32,649 nucleotides of DNA from positions 1 through 32,649 of the IMG/VR virus record IMGVR_UViG_3300049846_001536. One strand, given 5' to 3'. Source of the stretch: a virus. The notes beneath the pieces are model-generated. The model ran no database searches and was not told where the DNA came from. It saw nothing but the letters and a program-made list of their open reading frames with translations. Below, piece by piece: positions 22,048 to 29,810 of this stretch. Within the stretch, counting starts at the first letter, position 1; the number at the start of each line of letters is the position of its first letter. The translations under genes and the position numbers were made by a program.

Positions 22048-22622
22048 TGGAATCGCTACTAAACCGACTTGAGGCACTGCGCGAAGTTATCGCAGATGAC
22101 GCAACAGCTCGCAGAATATCTCAGGCGGCTGCATTTCGGGTTATTGCCGAATATAAGCAGCGGATATTTGTCGAAGGACAGACCACAGACGGGCAGCAGA
22201 TCGGGCAGTATTCAGTAAATCCGTTTTACATAAATCCGAATAATCCTAACTTGTCAGGCGTTGCGACTTCTGGAATTAAGCCTGCAGGGAAATACGGACA
22301 GACAATATTTAAAAACGGAAATCCGCACAAAACTAAGTATTTGACAAACGGATATGCGGAACTTAGGCAGTTAACAGGCAGGCAGAACGGAACAGTAGAT
22401 TTGAATTTCAGCGGGTCGCTGTTTAATTCGATAAAAGTTCAGGAAGTCAGCGGCGTTTCTTATGTTTCTTATACTGTGCCTGAACTTGCCGATAGGATGC
22501 GCGGGCAGGAATTGTACTTTGTAAAGGATATTGCAACGGTTTCGGAATCAGAACAGCAGGCAGGAACAGAGGCGGCACAGCTTGAATTATTAGCAATTTT
22601 GGAAGATTTAGACTTAGCATAA
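22047..22622 (+). CDS. Neck/head-closure protein, HK97 gp10-like (putative)
   Basis: A 191-residue protein with an N-terminal helix (residues 1-40) and a body containing RIFVEGQTTDGQQIGQYS (39-56) and YLTNGYAELRQLTGRQNG (97-114), then a strand pair (LNFSGSLFNSIKVQEV). This pattern of a helix, G-x-DG-x-x-IG loop and a T-G-x-L-x-S-like pair is seen in phage neck or tail-completion proteins of the HK97 gp10/virion morphogenesis type. Its place between connector genes and the tail terminator-like gene agrees. The acidic C-terminus (residues 165-191) is helical. The family call is moderate. Confidence 0.55.
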   Translation: MESLLNRLEALREVIADDATARRISQAAAFRVIAEYKQRIFVEGQTTDGQQIGQYSVNPFYINPNNPNLSGVATSGIKPAGKYGQTIFKNGNPHKTKYLTNGYAELRQLTGRQNGTVDLNFSGSLFNSIKVQEVSGVSYVSYTVPELADRMRGQELYFVKDIATVSESEQQAGTEAAQLELLAILEDLDLA

Positions 22623-22627
22623 CGGAA

Positions 22628-23203
22628 ATGATAGTAGCACAGGAAATAATAGATTACATAATTAGTCAAGTATCTGCTGAAATGTCGGCAAATACAGGGC
22701 AGATTATTTCAGGTGCTGGCATTGCCGTAAAAGATATAGCGGGGCAGGTAGTAACATTACAGGTAGATTATAAAGGTTTTCGGAATTATGTCGGACTTGA
22801 CGATAGTAAAACAGGTTATTTTTATATCCGTCTTAACGGTCAATTTTCAGAACCTCGTAAGGCCGCGAACGTTAAGCGCGGAAGTTGCGGAATTGAATCT
22901 GAGGTTAGAATTCCCCTTAAATTAGTTTTTCAGCATAGGTGTGCAGATCCGCGAGTTTTGTTAGATGCTGTTAAGGCTGCACTGTTTAATATCTCGTTTT
23001 CAGGCGTAAAGTGGAATTATAACATTGTCAGTCCGAAACTGTACCCGCTGACGTCTGAGCTGCTGCCGTGGGTAGTTTATCAGTCCGAAACAGGAAAAGA
23101 CCCTAAAACGCTAAATAACCTAATGCAGATTGTATCTGTAGACTTTGAACTTAGGTTCGATTATACATATACAGAGAAATGTAAACCGTTTTCATTTTGT
23201 TAA
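22628..23203 (+). CDS. Tail terminator/completion protein (putative)
   Basis: A 191-residue protein beginning MIVAQEIIDYIISQVSAEMS. An N-terminal helix is followed by strands and helices (DPRVLLDAVKAALFNI, residues 106-121) and a C-terminal strand pair ending FELRFDYTYTEKC. This helix-strand organisation, size and position fit tail terminator (gpU-like) or head-tail joining proteins, which cap the tube and bind the head. It contains KRGSCG (83-88), the same motif as the tail tube protein, which may mean the two interact or share a disulfide. The assignment is by layout and not by a specific signature. Confidence 0.5.
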   Translation: MIVAQEIIDYIISQVSAEMSANTGQIISGAGIAVKDIAGQVVTLQVDYKGFRNYVGLDDSKTGYFYIRLNGQFSEPRKAANVKRGSCGIESEVRIPLKLVFQHRCADPRVLLDAVKAALFNISFSGVKWNYNIVSPKLYPLTSELLPWVVYQSETGKDPKTLNNLMQIVSVDFELRFDYTYTEKCKPFSFC

Positions 23204-23215
23204 AATATAAACCCG

Positions 23216-23533
23216 ATGGCCTGCTGTAACTGCTGTACTAATACTTTAAACTTAGGCTGTTTTGATGCCTGTTCCGTAATTATCGATACGGGCATAGTTG
23301 CCGACCTTACGAATGAAGGAACGTGGATTCTGTCGCTTGAATTCGGACGTCGTACGGTTTATTATTCGGCTGATATTGTAGCAGGTGACAACGTTATATT
23401 TACGCTTGACAGCCTGAATGAATCTTACACATACGTCGGTCAGATTATCGACCCGAACGGCACTGTAATCTCGATAAATCAGGGCGGTACTGATTATGAT
23501 TGTATTCAATTCACAACTAAAATAACTCAATAA
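23216..23533 (+). CDS. Small cysteine-rich virion protein
   Basis: A 105-residue protein with a cysteine-dense N-terminus, MACCNCCTNTLNLGCFDAC (six cysteines in 19 residues), followed by a beta-sandwich-like body (WILSLEFGRRTVYYSADIV..., GTVISINQGGTDYDCIQF). The body looks like a small structural domain used in fibres or appendages; the cysteine head could attach it through disulfides or metal. It opens the fibre gene cluster, 13 bases after the tail completion gene and 3 before the first fibre gene. Similar small Cys-rich proteins occur in Bacteroidota phage tail clusters, as I recall; the role is unproven. Confidence 0.6.
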   Translation: MACCNCCTNTLNLGCFDACSVIIDTGIVADLTNEGTWILSLEFGRRTVYYSADIVAGDNVIFTLDSLNESYTYVGQIIDPNGTVISINQGGTDYDCIQFTTKITQ

Positions 23534-23536
23534 AAA

Positions 23537-24457
23537 ATGATTGATATTGTAAAACTTGACAACGGAAATGTAGCTATTTATGATACTACTTCCGGCGATT
23601 TTATCCGTTCGCTTTCGCCTGATATTGTCGAAATTGACTGCAACGAAAACGGAATTGTAAAAGTTAAGCAGGAAAACGGATCGGTAGAATATTTTGATCC
23701 TGCACTCGTAACAAGTACACAGGTTGTCCCTGCTGCCGCTGTTCCGTTTTCGGGCAATTGTGTCGATTTGTCTGAGCTGCTTTCGACTGATTTTTTTTTT
23801 GTAGTTAGTGGCGGCGGTGCTGTTGATGCTGCGTCCGTAACCTACGATAACAGCACTTCGGGACTTGTTGCAACTGATGTACAGGCGGCAATTGATGAGG
23901 TTGTTGATAGCAATCTGTTTACAAGACGTGCAAGCATAGGTCATAACTTTAACTACAACGGCACTCCTTCGGGTATTGTTCAGGTTAACGATCAAAACTT
24001 CTTAGTTTATGGATTTGAAATGCACGGCGAACAAAATATATCAAACCTAACAATAGAAGTTACAAACGCATCAGCCGCAGGAACTAAATTTGTTATCGGT
24101 ATTTATAAAAATAATGGTAACGGTCTTCCAGGTTCAAAAGTAGTACAAACAACGGAATTTTCAGGCGATTTAGTAGCGGTACAAACTTACAATTTTGCAA
24201 GTCCCGTTAATTTAAAACCCGGTCTTTATTTTTACTGCATAATGTCTAATGCAGGAAATATGTATTGCAGGGCTTTGCAGTCCGTAGATGCTTTACCTGT
24301 TTTCGGATATTCTAGCACTACAACTGCTCCATTATGCAGAGGTTTGATGTCCGCTCCTTATGCTTACAATGCAACAATGCCCGCAACAGCTCCAACTATA
24401 GACACTTTTGCAAATGCTAATTTGCCATTTATTTTGTTAACGACATCAAACGTATAA
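23537..24457 (+). CDS. Tail fibre/adhesin with shared anchor domain
   Basis: A 306-residue fibre-like protein. Residues 1-90 form an anchor domain also found in the 25231 gene (NGNVxIxD at the start; PAAxxFxGxxxDLxxxLSxDFF at about 64-88). Residues 100-124 (TYDNSTSGLVATDVQAAIDE) are a motif common in phage tail fibres just before a coiled-coil or shaft. The rest (about 130-306) is a beta-rich head, probably the receptor-binding part, with Gly/Asn/Ser loops. Two small genes separate it from the second anchor-bearing gene. Confidence 0.7.
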   Translation: MIDIVKLDNGNVAIYDTTSGDFIRSLSPDIVEIDCNENGIVKVKQENGSVEYFDPALVTSTQVVPAAAVPFSGNCVDLSELLSTDFFFVVSGGGAVDAASVTYDNSTSGLVATDVQAAIDEVVDSNLFTRRASIGHNFNYNGTPSGIVQVNDQNFLVYGFEMHGEQNISNLTIEVTNASAAGTKFVIGIYKNNGNGLPGSKVVQTTEFSGDLVAVQTYNFASPVNLKPGLYFYCIMSNAGNMYCRALQSVDALPVFGYSSTTTAPLCRGLMSAPYAYNATMPATAPTIDTFANANLPFILLTTSNV

Positions 24458-24458
24458 A

Positions 24459-24893
24459 ATGCAAACTTACAAAGCTACAAACGGGGCGCAGACCTATCTT
24501 AAAAACTTTGCAGATTTAGCAGCGGCAGAGGCTTATTTTATTCCGATTTTAGGCGAAGGATTTACCGTGAGTCTTGCCAATGAAAACGAGCAGATAAAAC
24601 AGCCTACTGACGCAGAAAAACTTTCTGCGCGTCAGGCTTTCGGTCGTGAGCTGCTGAATGAATACCTGCTCGACAATGATGCAATTGCCTCGGCTCGCGG
24701 TTATGCCTTCACAGTAGAAGAAACAGCACAGCAAGCTCAGAAATTTCAGCTTGTAATGGGTATTTTGCCGCTCGGTTCGCTGAAGCAGGTATTAACCGTT
24801 ATTCAGAATACTGCTACAGATACAATCTTTACGCAGGCCCGAAAAGATAAATACATTAACGCACTGAATGACTTTATAAACGCTCAGGGATGA
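24459..24893 (+). CDS. Fibre-associated protein, unknown
   Basis: A 144-residue, mainly helical protein (MQTYKATNGAQTYLKNFADL...). After a short strand region it has helices such as DAEKLSARQAFGRELLNEYL and EETAQQAQKFQLVMGIL. It starts 1 base after the fibre stop and overlaps the next gene by ATGA. Its place and helical nature suggest a fibre chaperone or assembly factor, but I recognise no such family, so this is only inference. Confidence 0.5.
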   Translation: MQTYKATNGAQTYLKNFADLAAAEAYFIPILGEGFTVSLANENEQIKQPTDAEKLSARQAFGRELLNEYLLDNDAIASARGYAFTVEETAQQAQKFQLVMGILPLGSLKQVLTVIQNTATDTIFTQARKDKYINALNDFINAQG

Positions 24894-25234
24894 TCGGGTA
24901 TGTTCTGTTTTTTGTCGGCCTGCTTACGGCATTTATTTTGTATCCTATCGGTATAGTGTACGGTGCTTTAAAAATGTCGCTTTTGTATGTCGGGGCAATT
25001 CTTAAAACGTTTGCCGTCGGGTTATCGCAGTTCGGAAATGTTGCCTGTTCGGAATTATTTAACGATACATTGATCAAAAAAGATGGTGTAAAGTTCGGCA
25101 GTCCCGACAATACAACATCTAAGATTTTAGGCATCAACAAACGAAACGGGACACTTACAAAAACAGGGCTATTCTTTGCCGACTTACTGAATAAAATTGA
25201 TCCTAACCACGTCGAAAACGCAGCAGACAAATGA
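24890..25234 (+). CDS. Small membrane protein in the fibre cluster
   Basis: A 114-residue protein with two hydrophobic helices in its first 46 residues (YVLFFVGLLTAFILYPIGIV and ALKMSLLYVGAILKTFAVGL), then a soluble tail with KDGVKFGSPDNTTSKILG. It overlaps both neighbours by ATGA (24890-24893 and 25231-25234), so it is translated with the fibre genes. A membrane protein here is unexpected; it may block reinfection, aid lysis, or be a DNA-entry component. The sequence does not decide. Confidence 0.55.
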   Translation: MIGYVLFFVGLLTAFILYPIGIVYGALKMSLLYVGAILKTFAVGLSQFGNVACSELFNDTLIKKDGVKFGSPDNTTSKILGINKRNGTLTKTGLFFADLLNKIDPNHVENAADK

Positions 25235-26628
25235 AATTTGTAAAAGAAACAAACGGAAACGTAAGAATAACGGACGATTCTGATAATACGGTCCTGCTAT
25301 TTAACAGTACAGGGGTTCAGATTCGTGAAATCGGATTAAGCACGGGCATTGAAATTCTGCAAAACGGATATCCGATTTTTACGGCGATTACGGCAGATGT
25401 TACAGAAACGCGGGTACTGCCTGCTGCGGGTATTGCGTTTGCGGGAACTACGGCAGATTTGATTGATATTCTGTCTGCTGATTTTTTTACCGTTGAGACC
25501 GCCGTAACGGTCACGGGTTCAGTAACGGTATCTGACGAAGGTACAGTAAGTACAAATAACAGCACATCTGTAGCTTTAGGCGGGGGGGCAACGTGGACTG
25601 GAACAAGCGAAGATGTTGTAAAATATTCGTCTGTGGTTGTGGCGTGCAAATCAGACGTTGCAGGTTCTTTGTACGTTGAATTTTCACCTGACAATGTTAA
25701 TTGGGATTCATCATTGCCTTATCAGGTTGCGGCAGGGGTTAACGAAGTCCATCGCGTTACAGTTACGAGGCAGTATATGCGGGTTCGGTACGTAAACGGG
25801 GCGGCCGCTCAGACTTATTTACGGTTACAGACGCTTTTAGGCAAGCAGCAGACTTTAACTTCAAGTCTTACATCTGTAATTCAGGAAGACGCTGATAGCA
25901 TCATTGTCCGGCCTTTGGACTTTAATATGATGGTAGGCGAGGGCCTATATCAGAACCGTAATAATTTTATTAAAGACGGTATCAATTTTGATGTTGATGC
26001 GGGTTCTGTGCCTGAAGACCTATGGGACGGCGGCGGGGCTTATACGGGTTTTCCTGCTGCCCCTGCTGCGGCTGAGTTAGTTGTTGCGGGTGCGGATACA
26101 GGCACGGTTTACTATGCCTATTTAGTATCTTCTTCAGATACAAATTACAGTTTCGGTTCTAAAGCAATTGCAGGGGCGGGAACGTATGCGCTCGGTCATA
26201 ATATTTGGCGGTGCAATTTTATGTATTTTGTAGCATCTACAAAAGTATTCAATGTAGGGCAAATGACAATAAGACATACTGCAACGCCGGGCAATATTTT
26301 TTGTGTGATTCTTGCGGGCCTGTCTCAGTCTTTTTGTGCCGCTTATACTACACCTGCTTCAGCATATGCTTACATAGACCGTATTACTACAAATCTGCGT
26401 TCAAATACGGCAGGTCAGTGTGACGGGTATTTTTATTATGATCCGCTTTCAGAATCGCCGCGTTATCGATTCCCGCACGAATACAATTCTAATCAGCTTT
26501 ATTTTGATGATATAGACTACCTTGTAAGAATCCCGCCGCAAACTGATATTATGCCCCGAATTACTTTCAGTTCTGCAAATAATCTTGTTTGTAAGGTATC
26601 TTATCGAATCGTACTAAAAACCGTTTAA
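25231..26628 (+). CDS. Second tail fibre/adhesin with shared anchor domain
   Basis: A 465-residue fibre-like protein. Its first about 88 residues parallel those of the 23537 product (NGNVRITDDSDN, then LPAAGIAFAGTTADLIDILSADFF), indicating a common attachment module. A Val/Thr/Ser-rich linker (TVTGSVTVSDEGTVSTNN) precedes a beta-sandwich-like domain (about 115-205), and the C-terminal 240 residues are rich in Tyr, Gly and aromatic residues, as in receptor-binding tips. It is the longest gene in the fibre cluster. Its end is only 3 bases from the GTG of the phosphoesterase gene. Confidence 0.7.
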   Translation: MKFVKETNGNVRITDDSDNTVLLFNSTGVQIREIGLSTGIEILQNGYPIFTAITADVTETRVLPAAGIAFAGTTADLIDILSADFFTVETAVTVTGSVTVSDEGTVSTNNSTSVALGGGATWTGTSEDVVKYSSVVVACKSDVAGSLYVEFSPDNVNWDSSLPYQVAAGVNEVHRVTVTRQYMRVRYVNGAAAQTYLRLQTLLGKQQTLTSSLTSVIQEDADSIIVRPLDFNMMVGEGLYQNRNNFIKDGINFDVDAGSVPEDLWDGGGAYTGFPAAPAAAELVVAGADTGTVYYAYLVSSSDTNYSFGSKAIAGAGTYALGHNIWRCNFMYFVASTKVFNVGQMTIRHTATPGNIFCVILAGLSQSFCAAYTTPASAYAYIDRITTNLRSNTAGQCDGYFYYDPLSESPRYRFPHEYNSNQLYFDDIDYLVRIPPQTDIMPRITFSSANNLVCKVSYRIVLKTV

Positions 26629-26631
26629 ACA

Positions 26632-27801
26632 GTGCTTAGACCTAAACTTTACCACAAAAACGAGGCTGAGCGCAGAGCTTGGATAGAACTTATTGAGCAG
26701 GCCCGAAAAACGGGAATACTGAATTTTGTTAAGTCTGATATTCAGAATAGCACGGTAACTGAGACTGCTGACGGATTAGAGTATGAGATTAACGCCACAA
26801 CGATAAACACGAAGGAAAAGTTAATTCAGGCCTGCAAGATAGATACGAATCAGTGGGAAATAATATCGTTTAGAGTTTCGACGTGGCAGCAGAAAGAAGA
26901 CGGAAAGCAGTTATTTTCGGTAAGGTGTAAGTTTAAGCAAAAAACGGACGTTTCTGCCGATGATATTCTGAAAGCTATAGAAACGGGCCTGAAAGCACAG
27001 ATAAGGCCTAAAATAGCTAAAAGAATTGAAAATACGGGCGATTATGTCGCAATGATAAATATCTTTGATGCGCATATAGACAAAGTCACAAGGTATACCG
27101 AAACAGGCGAGCAGGCTGAAATAGTAGACAAAGTGTGTCAGTTTACTGCGGCATTTGATTATCTGTTAGATCGGGCCGAAAATCCGAAAGAAATTATCTT
27201 CCCTGTCGGAAATGATTTTTTTAACGTAAACGATTCACGTTCGACAACAAAAAAAGGAACTCCGCAGGATTCAAGCATAAATTTTATTGATGCGTTCAGT
27301 ATCGGACTGAATTTGATTTTAGAATGTATTGATAAGGCTGCCGAAGTTTCAGACGTTGTTCATATTCCGATCATTGCCGGAAATCATGCAGAAGATTTAG
27401 AGTATCTTTTAGGCTCTGTTATTGAAACGATTTACAGGAATAATCCTAAAGTTCGGGTTTATGCAGACCGCAGATACAGAAAATATCTGAGTTTTGGGCA
27501 TAATTTGTTTATGCTTGCGCACGGTGACAGAGTTAAGAATAAAATCAGGGAGATACCGAATATTATGGCAACGGAAGAACCTGAACTCTGGGCAGATCAT
27601 AAATTCCGATATGCGATTTTTGGCGATATTCATCACGAACAGACGCACGATTTGAGAGGAGTTAAGGCTATGTTTTTGCGCTCGGTTTCGCATTCAGATA
27701 AGTGGCATCATTCAGAAGGTTATTTCGCAAACAGAACGGCGTATCTGCACACGTTTTCAAGATGCGGGAAATTTACAAGAACAGAAACAATAAACTTTTA
27801 A
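26632..27801 (+). CDS. Calcineurin-like metallophosphoesterase
   Basis: A 389-residue protein read from a GTG at 26632; no ATG occurs until near residue 141, inside the catalytic domain, so the GTG start is needed. Residues 1-135 hold a helical, partly HTH-like part (TKEKLIQACKIDTNQWEIIS). The phosphoesterase then shows FDAHID (145-150; metal ligands D146, H148), GNDFFN (193-198), AGNHAE (249-254), AHGD (296-299) and GDIHHE (331-336), the usual order of the two-metal centre. Substrate unknown: members cut phosphodiesters in nucleic acids or nucleotides. Similar two-part proteins occur in other siphophages. It lies between fibres and lysis genes. Confidence 0.85.
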   Translation: MLRPKLYHKNEAERRAWIELIEQARKTGILNFVKSDIQNSTVTETADGLEYEINATTINTKEKLIQACKIDTNQWEIISFRVSTWQQKEDGKQLFSVRCKFKQKTDVSADDILKAIETGLKAQIRPKIAKRIENTGDYVAMINIFDAHIDKVTRYTETGEQAEIVDKVCQFTAAFDYLLDRAENPKEIIFPVGNDFFNVNDSRSTTKKGTPQDSSINFIDAFSIGLNLILECIDKAAEVSDVVHIPIIAGNHAEDLEYLLGSVIETIYRNNPKVRVYADRRYRKYLSFGHNLFMLAHGDRVKNKIREIPNIMATEEPELWADHKFRYAIFGDIHHEQTHDLRGVKAMFLRSVSHSDKWHHSEGYFANRTAYLHTFSRCGKFTRTETINF

Positions 27802-27802
27802 A

Positions 27803-28291
27803 ATGGGAACAGCAACACTTTTAATTATCATTACAGCGGCGGTTTGTCGTTTTTTGCATTACTGTATCGGTTCACCTATTCAGGGCGAATATTATACAGG
27901 GCGTATATTTTCGGATTACGGGAAGTGGATATCTAAGAAGTATTTAGCGTTTGAAGAAAAGGAACACAGCAGGGTTTGGGCAGATTATTTGCAGTGGAAA
28001 AAACTCGCAGATAAAAAATTGAGCGAAGATTTAGAAAATAAAACAGAAGAACAGGCGAAATTAGTTTATTACGAATATTTGCAACGTGTTGACGCTGTTT
28101 TTAATGACGTCGAAAATAATAAAAAATTGAATATGTATTCTGGCTTAGGGGCCTGTCCGATCTGCTTTAGCACGTGGGTCAGTCTGATAATGTTCATTTT
28201 TTTTATTATCTTTGTGCCGCTTCCTTGGTGGTGGATTTTTGTCGGCGCACCTTCGGCAGTGGTATTATCCCGATACATTAACCTAACCTAA
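27803..28291 (+). CDS. DUF1360-like membrane protein with CPIC motif
   Basis: A 162-residue protein with an N-terminal membrane helix (residues 4-22), a long charged helical middle (residues 45-110) and two close C-terminal membrane helices (about 120-157). The motif GACPICFSTW (116-125) just before the second helix resembles the CxxC-x-x-x-W seen in DUF1360-type phage membrane proteins. The role of this family is not known to me; a lysis or holin-like helper is a fair guess because the holin follows 13 bases later. It starts 1 base after the phosphoesterase stop. Confidence 0.6.
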   Translation: MGTATLLIIITAAVCRFLHYCIGSPIQGEYYTGRIFSDYGKWISKKYLAFEEKEHSRVWADYLQWKKLADKKLSEDLENKTEEQAKLVYYEYLQRVDAVFNDVENNKKLNMYSGLGACPICFSTWVSLIMFIFFIIFVPLPWWWIFVGAPSAVVLSRYINLT

Positions 28292-28304
28292 CTCCTTAAA
28301 TGTC

Positions 28305-28754
28305 ATGAATCCTGATTCTGTTAAAACGGTCGTTGATACGGCTAATTTTATTGAAAAACATTTGCCTGAAATTGTCACTCAGTTAAATATACTGAAACCG
28401 CTGATAATGGGGCTTGTTATCCTTTTAGCGGCTGATTTTATTACCGGCACACGAAAAGCAAAAGCCTTAAAGCAGCAGATTAACTCAGGCGGGTTCAGAC
28501 GTTCAGTATCTAAATTTAATGACTACAGCATCGCGATTGTCAGCAGTCAGGTTTTTACGTGGATGTTTACATTAGATATTACTTTAGCGTATTATGTGGC
28601 ATTGTTTATCTGTGGCATTGAATTAAAATCAATTTGGGAAAACGTTTCACAGACTACAGGCGTTAACATAATCGGATATTTCAAAGGCTTTATTCCAGAT
28701 CCTAAGCAGATGTTTAAAAAAGAAAAAGCCGACTCGGAAGAATCGGCTAAATGA
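28305..28754 (+). CDS. Holin (phage_holin_4-like)
   Basis: A 149-residue membrane protein. An N-terminal amphipathic region (1-30) leads to a hydrophobic helix (33-48) ending in ADFITGTRKAKA, then SGGFRRSVSK (61-70), then two more hydrophobic helices (about 74-90 and 92-106). The D-x2-TG, basic loop and SxxFxxxxxK order is that of holin family 4. The charged tail ends in KADSEESAK. It would form holes in the inner membrane at lysis, letting the unsignalled GH19 endolysin on the opposite strand reach peptidoglycan. It is the last plus-strand gene and ends in a terminator. Confidence 0.8.
   Translation: MNPDSVKTVVDTANFIEKHLPEIVTQLNILKPLIMGLVILLAADFITGTRKAKALKQQINSGGFRRSVSKFNDYSIAIVSSQVFTWMFTLDITLAYYVALFICGIELKSIWENVSQTTGVNIIGYFKGFIPDPKQMFKKEKADSEESAK
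28716..28748 (-). terminator. Minus-strand terminator inside the holin gene 3' end
   Basis: On the minus strand AGCCGA (28748-28743) pairs with TCGGCT (28732-28727), loop of ten bases, followed by a U-rich run (complement of AAAAAAGAAAAA, 28716-28727). It lies past the end of the minus-strand lysis operon (28813), so that transcript would run into the holin antisense region. Confidence 0.5.
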
Positions 28755-28785
28755 TCTGTTGTTTGTTGTTCTGTCATGTGTTTGG

Positions 28786-28814
28786 CCGCTGCTCGTAAGG
28801 GTAGCGGTTTTTTT
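28786..28814 (+). terminator. Rho-independent terminator after the holin
   Basis: Nine-base stem with two G-U pairs, CCGCTGCTC (28786-28794) / GGGTAGCGG (28799-28807), a GTAA tetraloop, and seven T (28808-28814). It overlaps the final codon of the convergent minus-strand gene (stop at 28813-28815). Confidence 0.85.
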
Positions 28815-29214
28815 ATCCGAATACACGTTTTAAGGTTAACAAATTATAAGTTTCAAAGTCGGTTACAGCGGAAGCTTGATATATTTTATGCCTGTTGAAA
28901 TATTCCTCAGCATCGTAATAAGTAGATTTTCCGCCGTCGATTATCTGAATTTCGGATCTTGACCAAAATCCGCATACGCAGTGCGTTTTACTGAGCAAAA
29001 ACAGTGGTATTCTATTTTCGGTAAACGGTATAACCTTAATCAAATTTGCGTTTCTGAGCTTTTCGGCATGATTTACGTAAATCGGCCATAGTGTAAATTC
29101 AGGCGGTAACATTCGCTGTATATCGCCTAATGCGTAACCTGACGGACGGGCTTTAAATTCCGTCAGGTCAAGCTCAGGAAATAATACGTTTACCGCTTCT
29201 GGAACGCACCTCAT
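28813..29214 (-). CDS. Possible papain/C39-like cysteine protein next to endolysin
   Basis: A 133-residue protein, last in the minus-strand operon, overlapping the GH19 gene by ATGA. It has a layout recalling small papain-like (C39-type) folds: Cys3 in RCVPEAVNVLF at the N-terminal helix, GYALGDIQRMLPPEF, then KTHCVCGFW with His78, and IQIIDGG with Asp93 as possible Cys-His-Asp residues. The N-terminal cysteine is very close to the start, and no signal peptide is present. If active it could cleave peptide bonds in peptidoglycan or a host protein. The match is by eye only, so function is uncertain. Confidence 0.4.
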   Translation of the reverse strand: MRCVPEAVNVLFPELDLTEFKARPSGYALGDIQRMLPPEFTLWPIYVNHAEKLRNANLIKVIPFTENRIPLFLLSKTHCVCGFWSRSEIQIIDGGKSTYYDAEEYFNRHKIYQASAVTDFETYNLLTLKRVFG

Positions 29215-29810
29215 ACTCCGAATTCCTCCAAATATTTAAGGCCCTTATTTCGTTTTCGTGGTATGCCTTCAACGTGAACAGGATTTTTTGAAGCGTCATA
29301 AAAAGCAAACGATTTGCCTACGCCTGCATTTTGTCTGTATGCTTCCTGAAATGCAGGCTCAAATTCTGTAAATGCCTTAACAGCTTTGAAATAGCAGGCT
29401 AATGCTTTTGCCGCAAATTCAGGCTGTTCTAAAAGTTCGGGCTGATTTACGAAGTCAATTCCGGTACATTTTGCAGCAGAAATATAATTTGCTTTAAATG
29501 TAATGCCGTTAAAACCTCTGCCGACATACTTCCATCCTTCTGTAGGGCTATTTCCGTAAATGCCTCCGTACACAGCATTGAAAAACGCCTCATCTGACTT
29601 TTTAAGTTCGTTTAACTGTGCGTCAGTATGATTTGACAGCCGACCGAAAATAGCACGGATGCGGGCATTATTTGTGTTTCGATAACTTGCCTCTTTTAGG
29701 TTTTTGAATGCTGTTTCACCTCCGACAACTCCCATCACTGCGGCTGCTGCTTGTGGTGTAAACCCTTCAGCAATTAGGGTTTCTTTTACGATTTTTTCAT
29801 TCTGATTCAT
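29211..29810 (-). CDS. GH19-type endolysin (lysozyme/chitinase-like)
   Basis: A 199-residue enzyme that would hydrolyse the sugar backbone of peptidoglycan. The GH19 signature is visible: MGVVGGETAFKNLKEASYRN with the likely catalytic acids E32 and E40, and GWKYVGRGFNGITFKANY (92-109), the substrate-cleft core. No signal peptide, so it needs the holin at 28305. The end (residues 165-199) is basic. It overlaps its neighbours on both sides by ATGA. The family usually has 180-200 residues, matching this length. Confidence 0.85.
   Translation of the reverse strand: MNQNEKIVKETLIAEGFTPQAAAAVMGVVGGETAFKNLKEASYRNTNNARIRAIFGRLSNHTDAQLNELKKSDEAFFNAVYGGIYGNSPTEGWKYVGRGFNGITFKANYISAAKCTGIDFVNQPELLEQPEFAAKALACYFKAVKAFTEFEPAFQEAYRQNAGVGKSFAFYDASKNPVHVEGIPRKRNKGLKYLEEFGV

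Noticed and set aside
23252-23995. 247-residue open frame on the minus strand
   Set aside because: It is antisense to two plus-strand virion genes with good start contexts and has no recognisable motif; it arises from codon bias of the sense genes.
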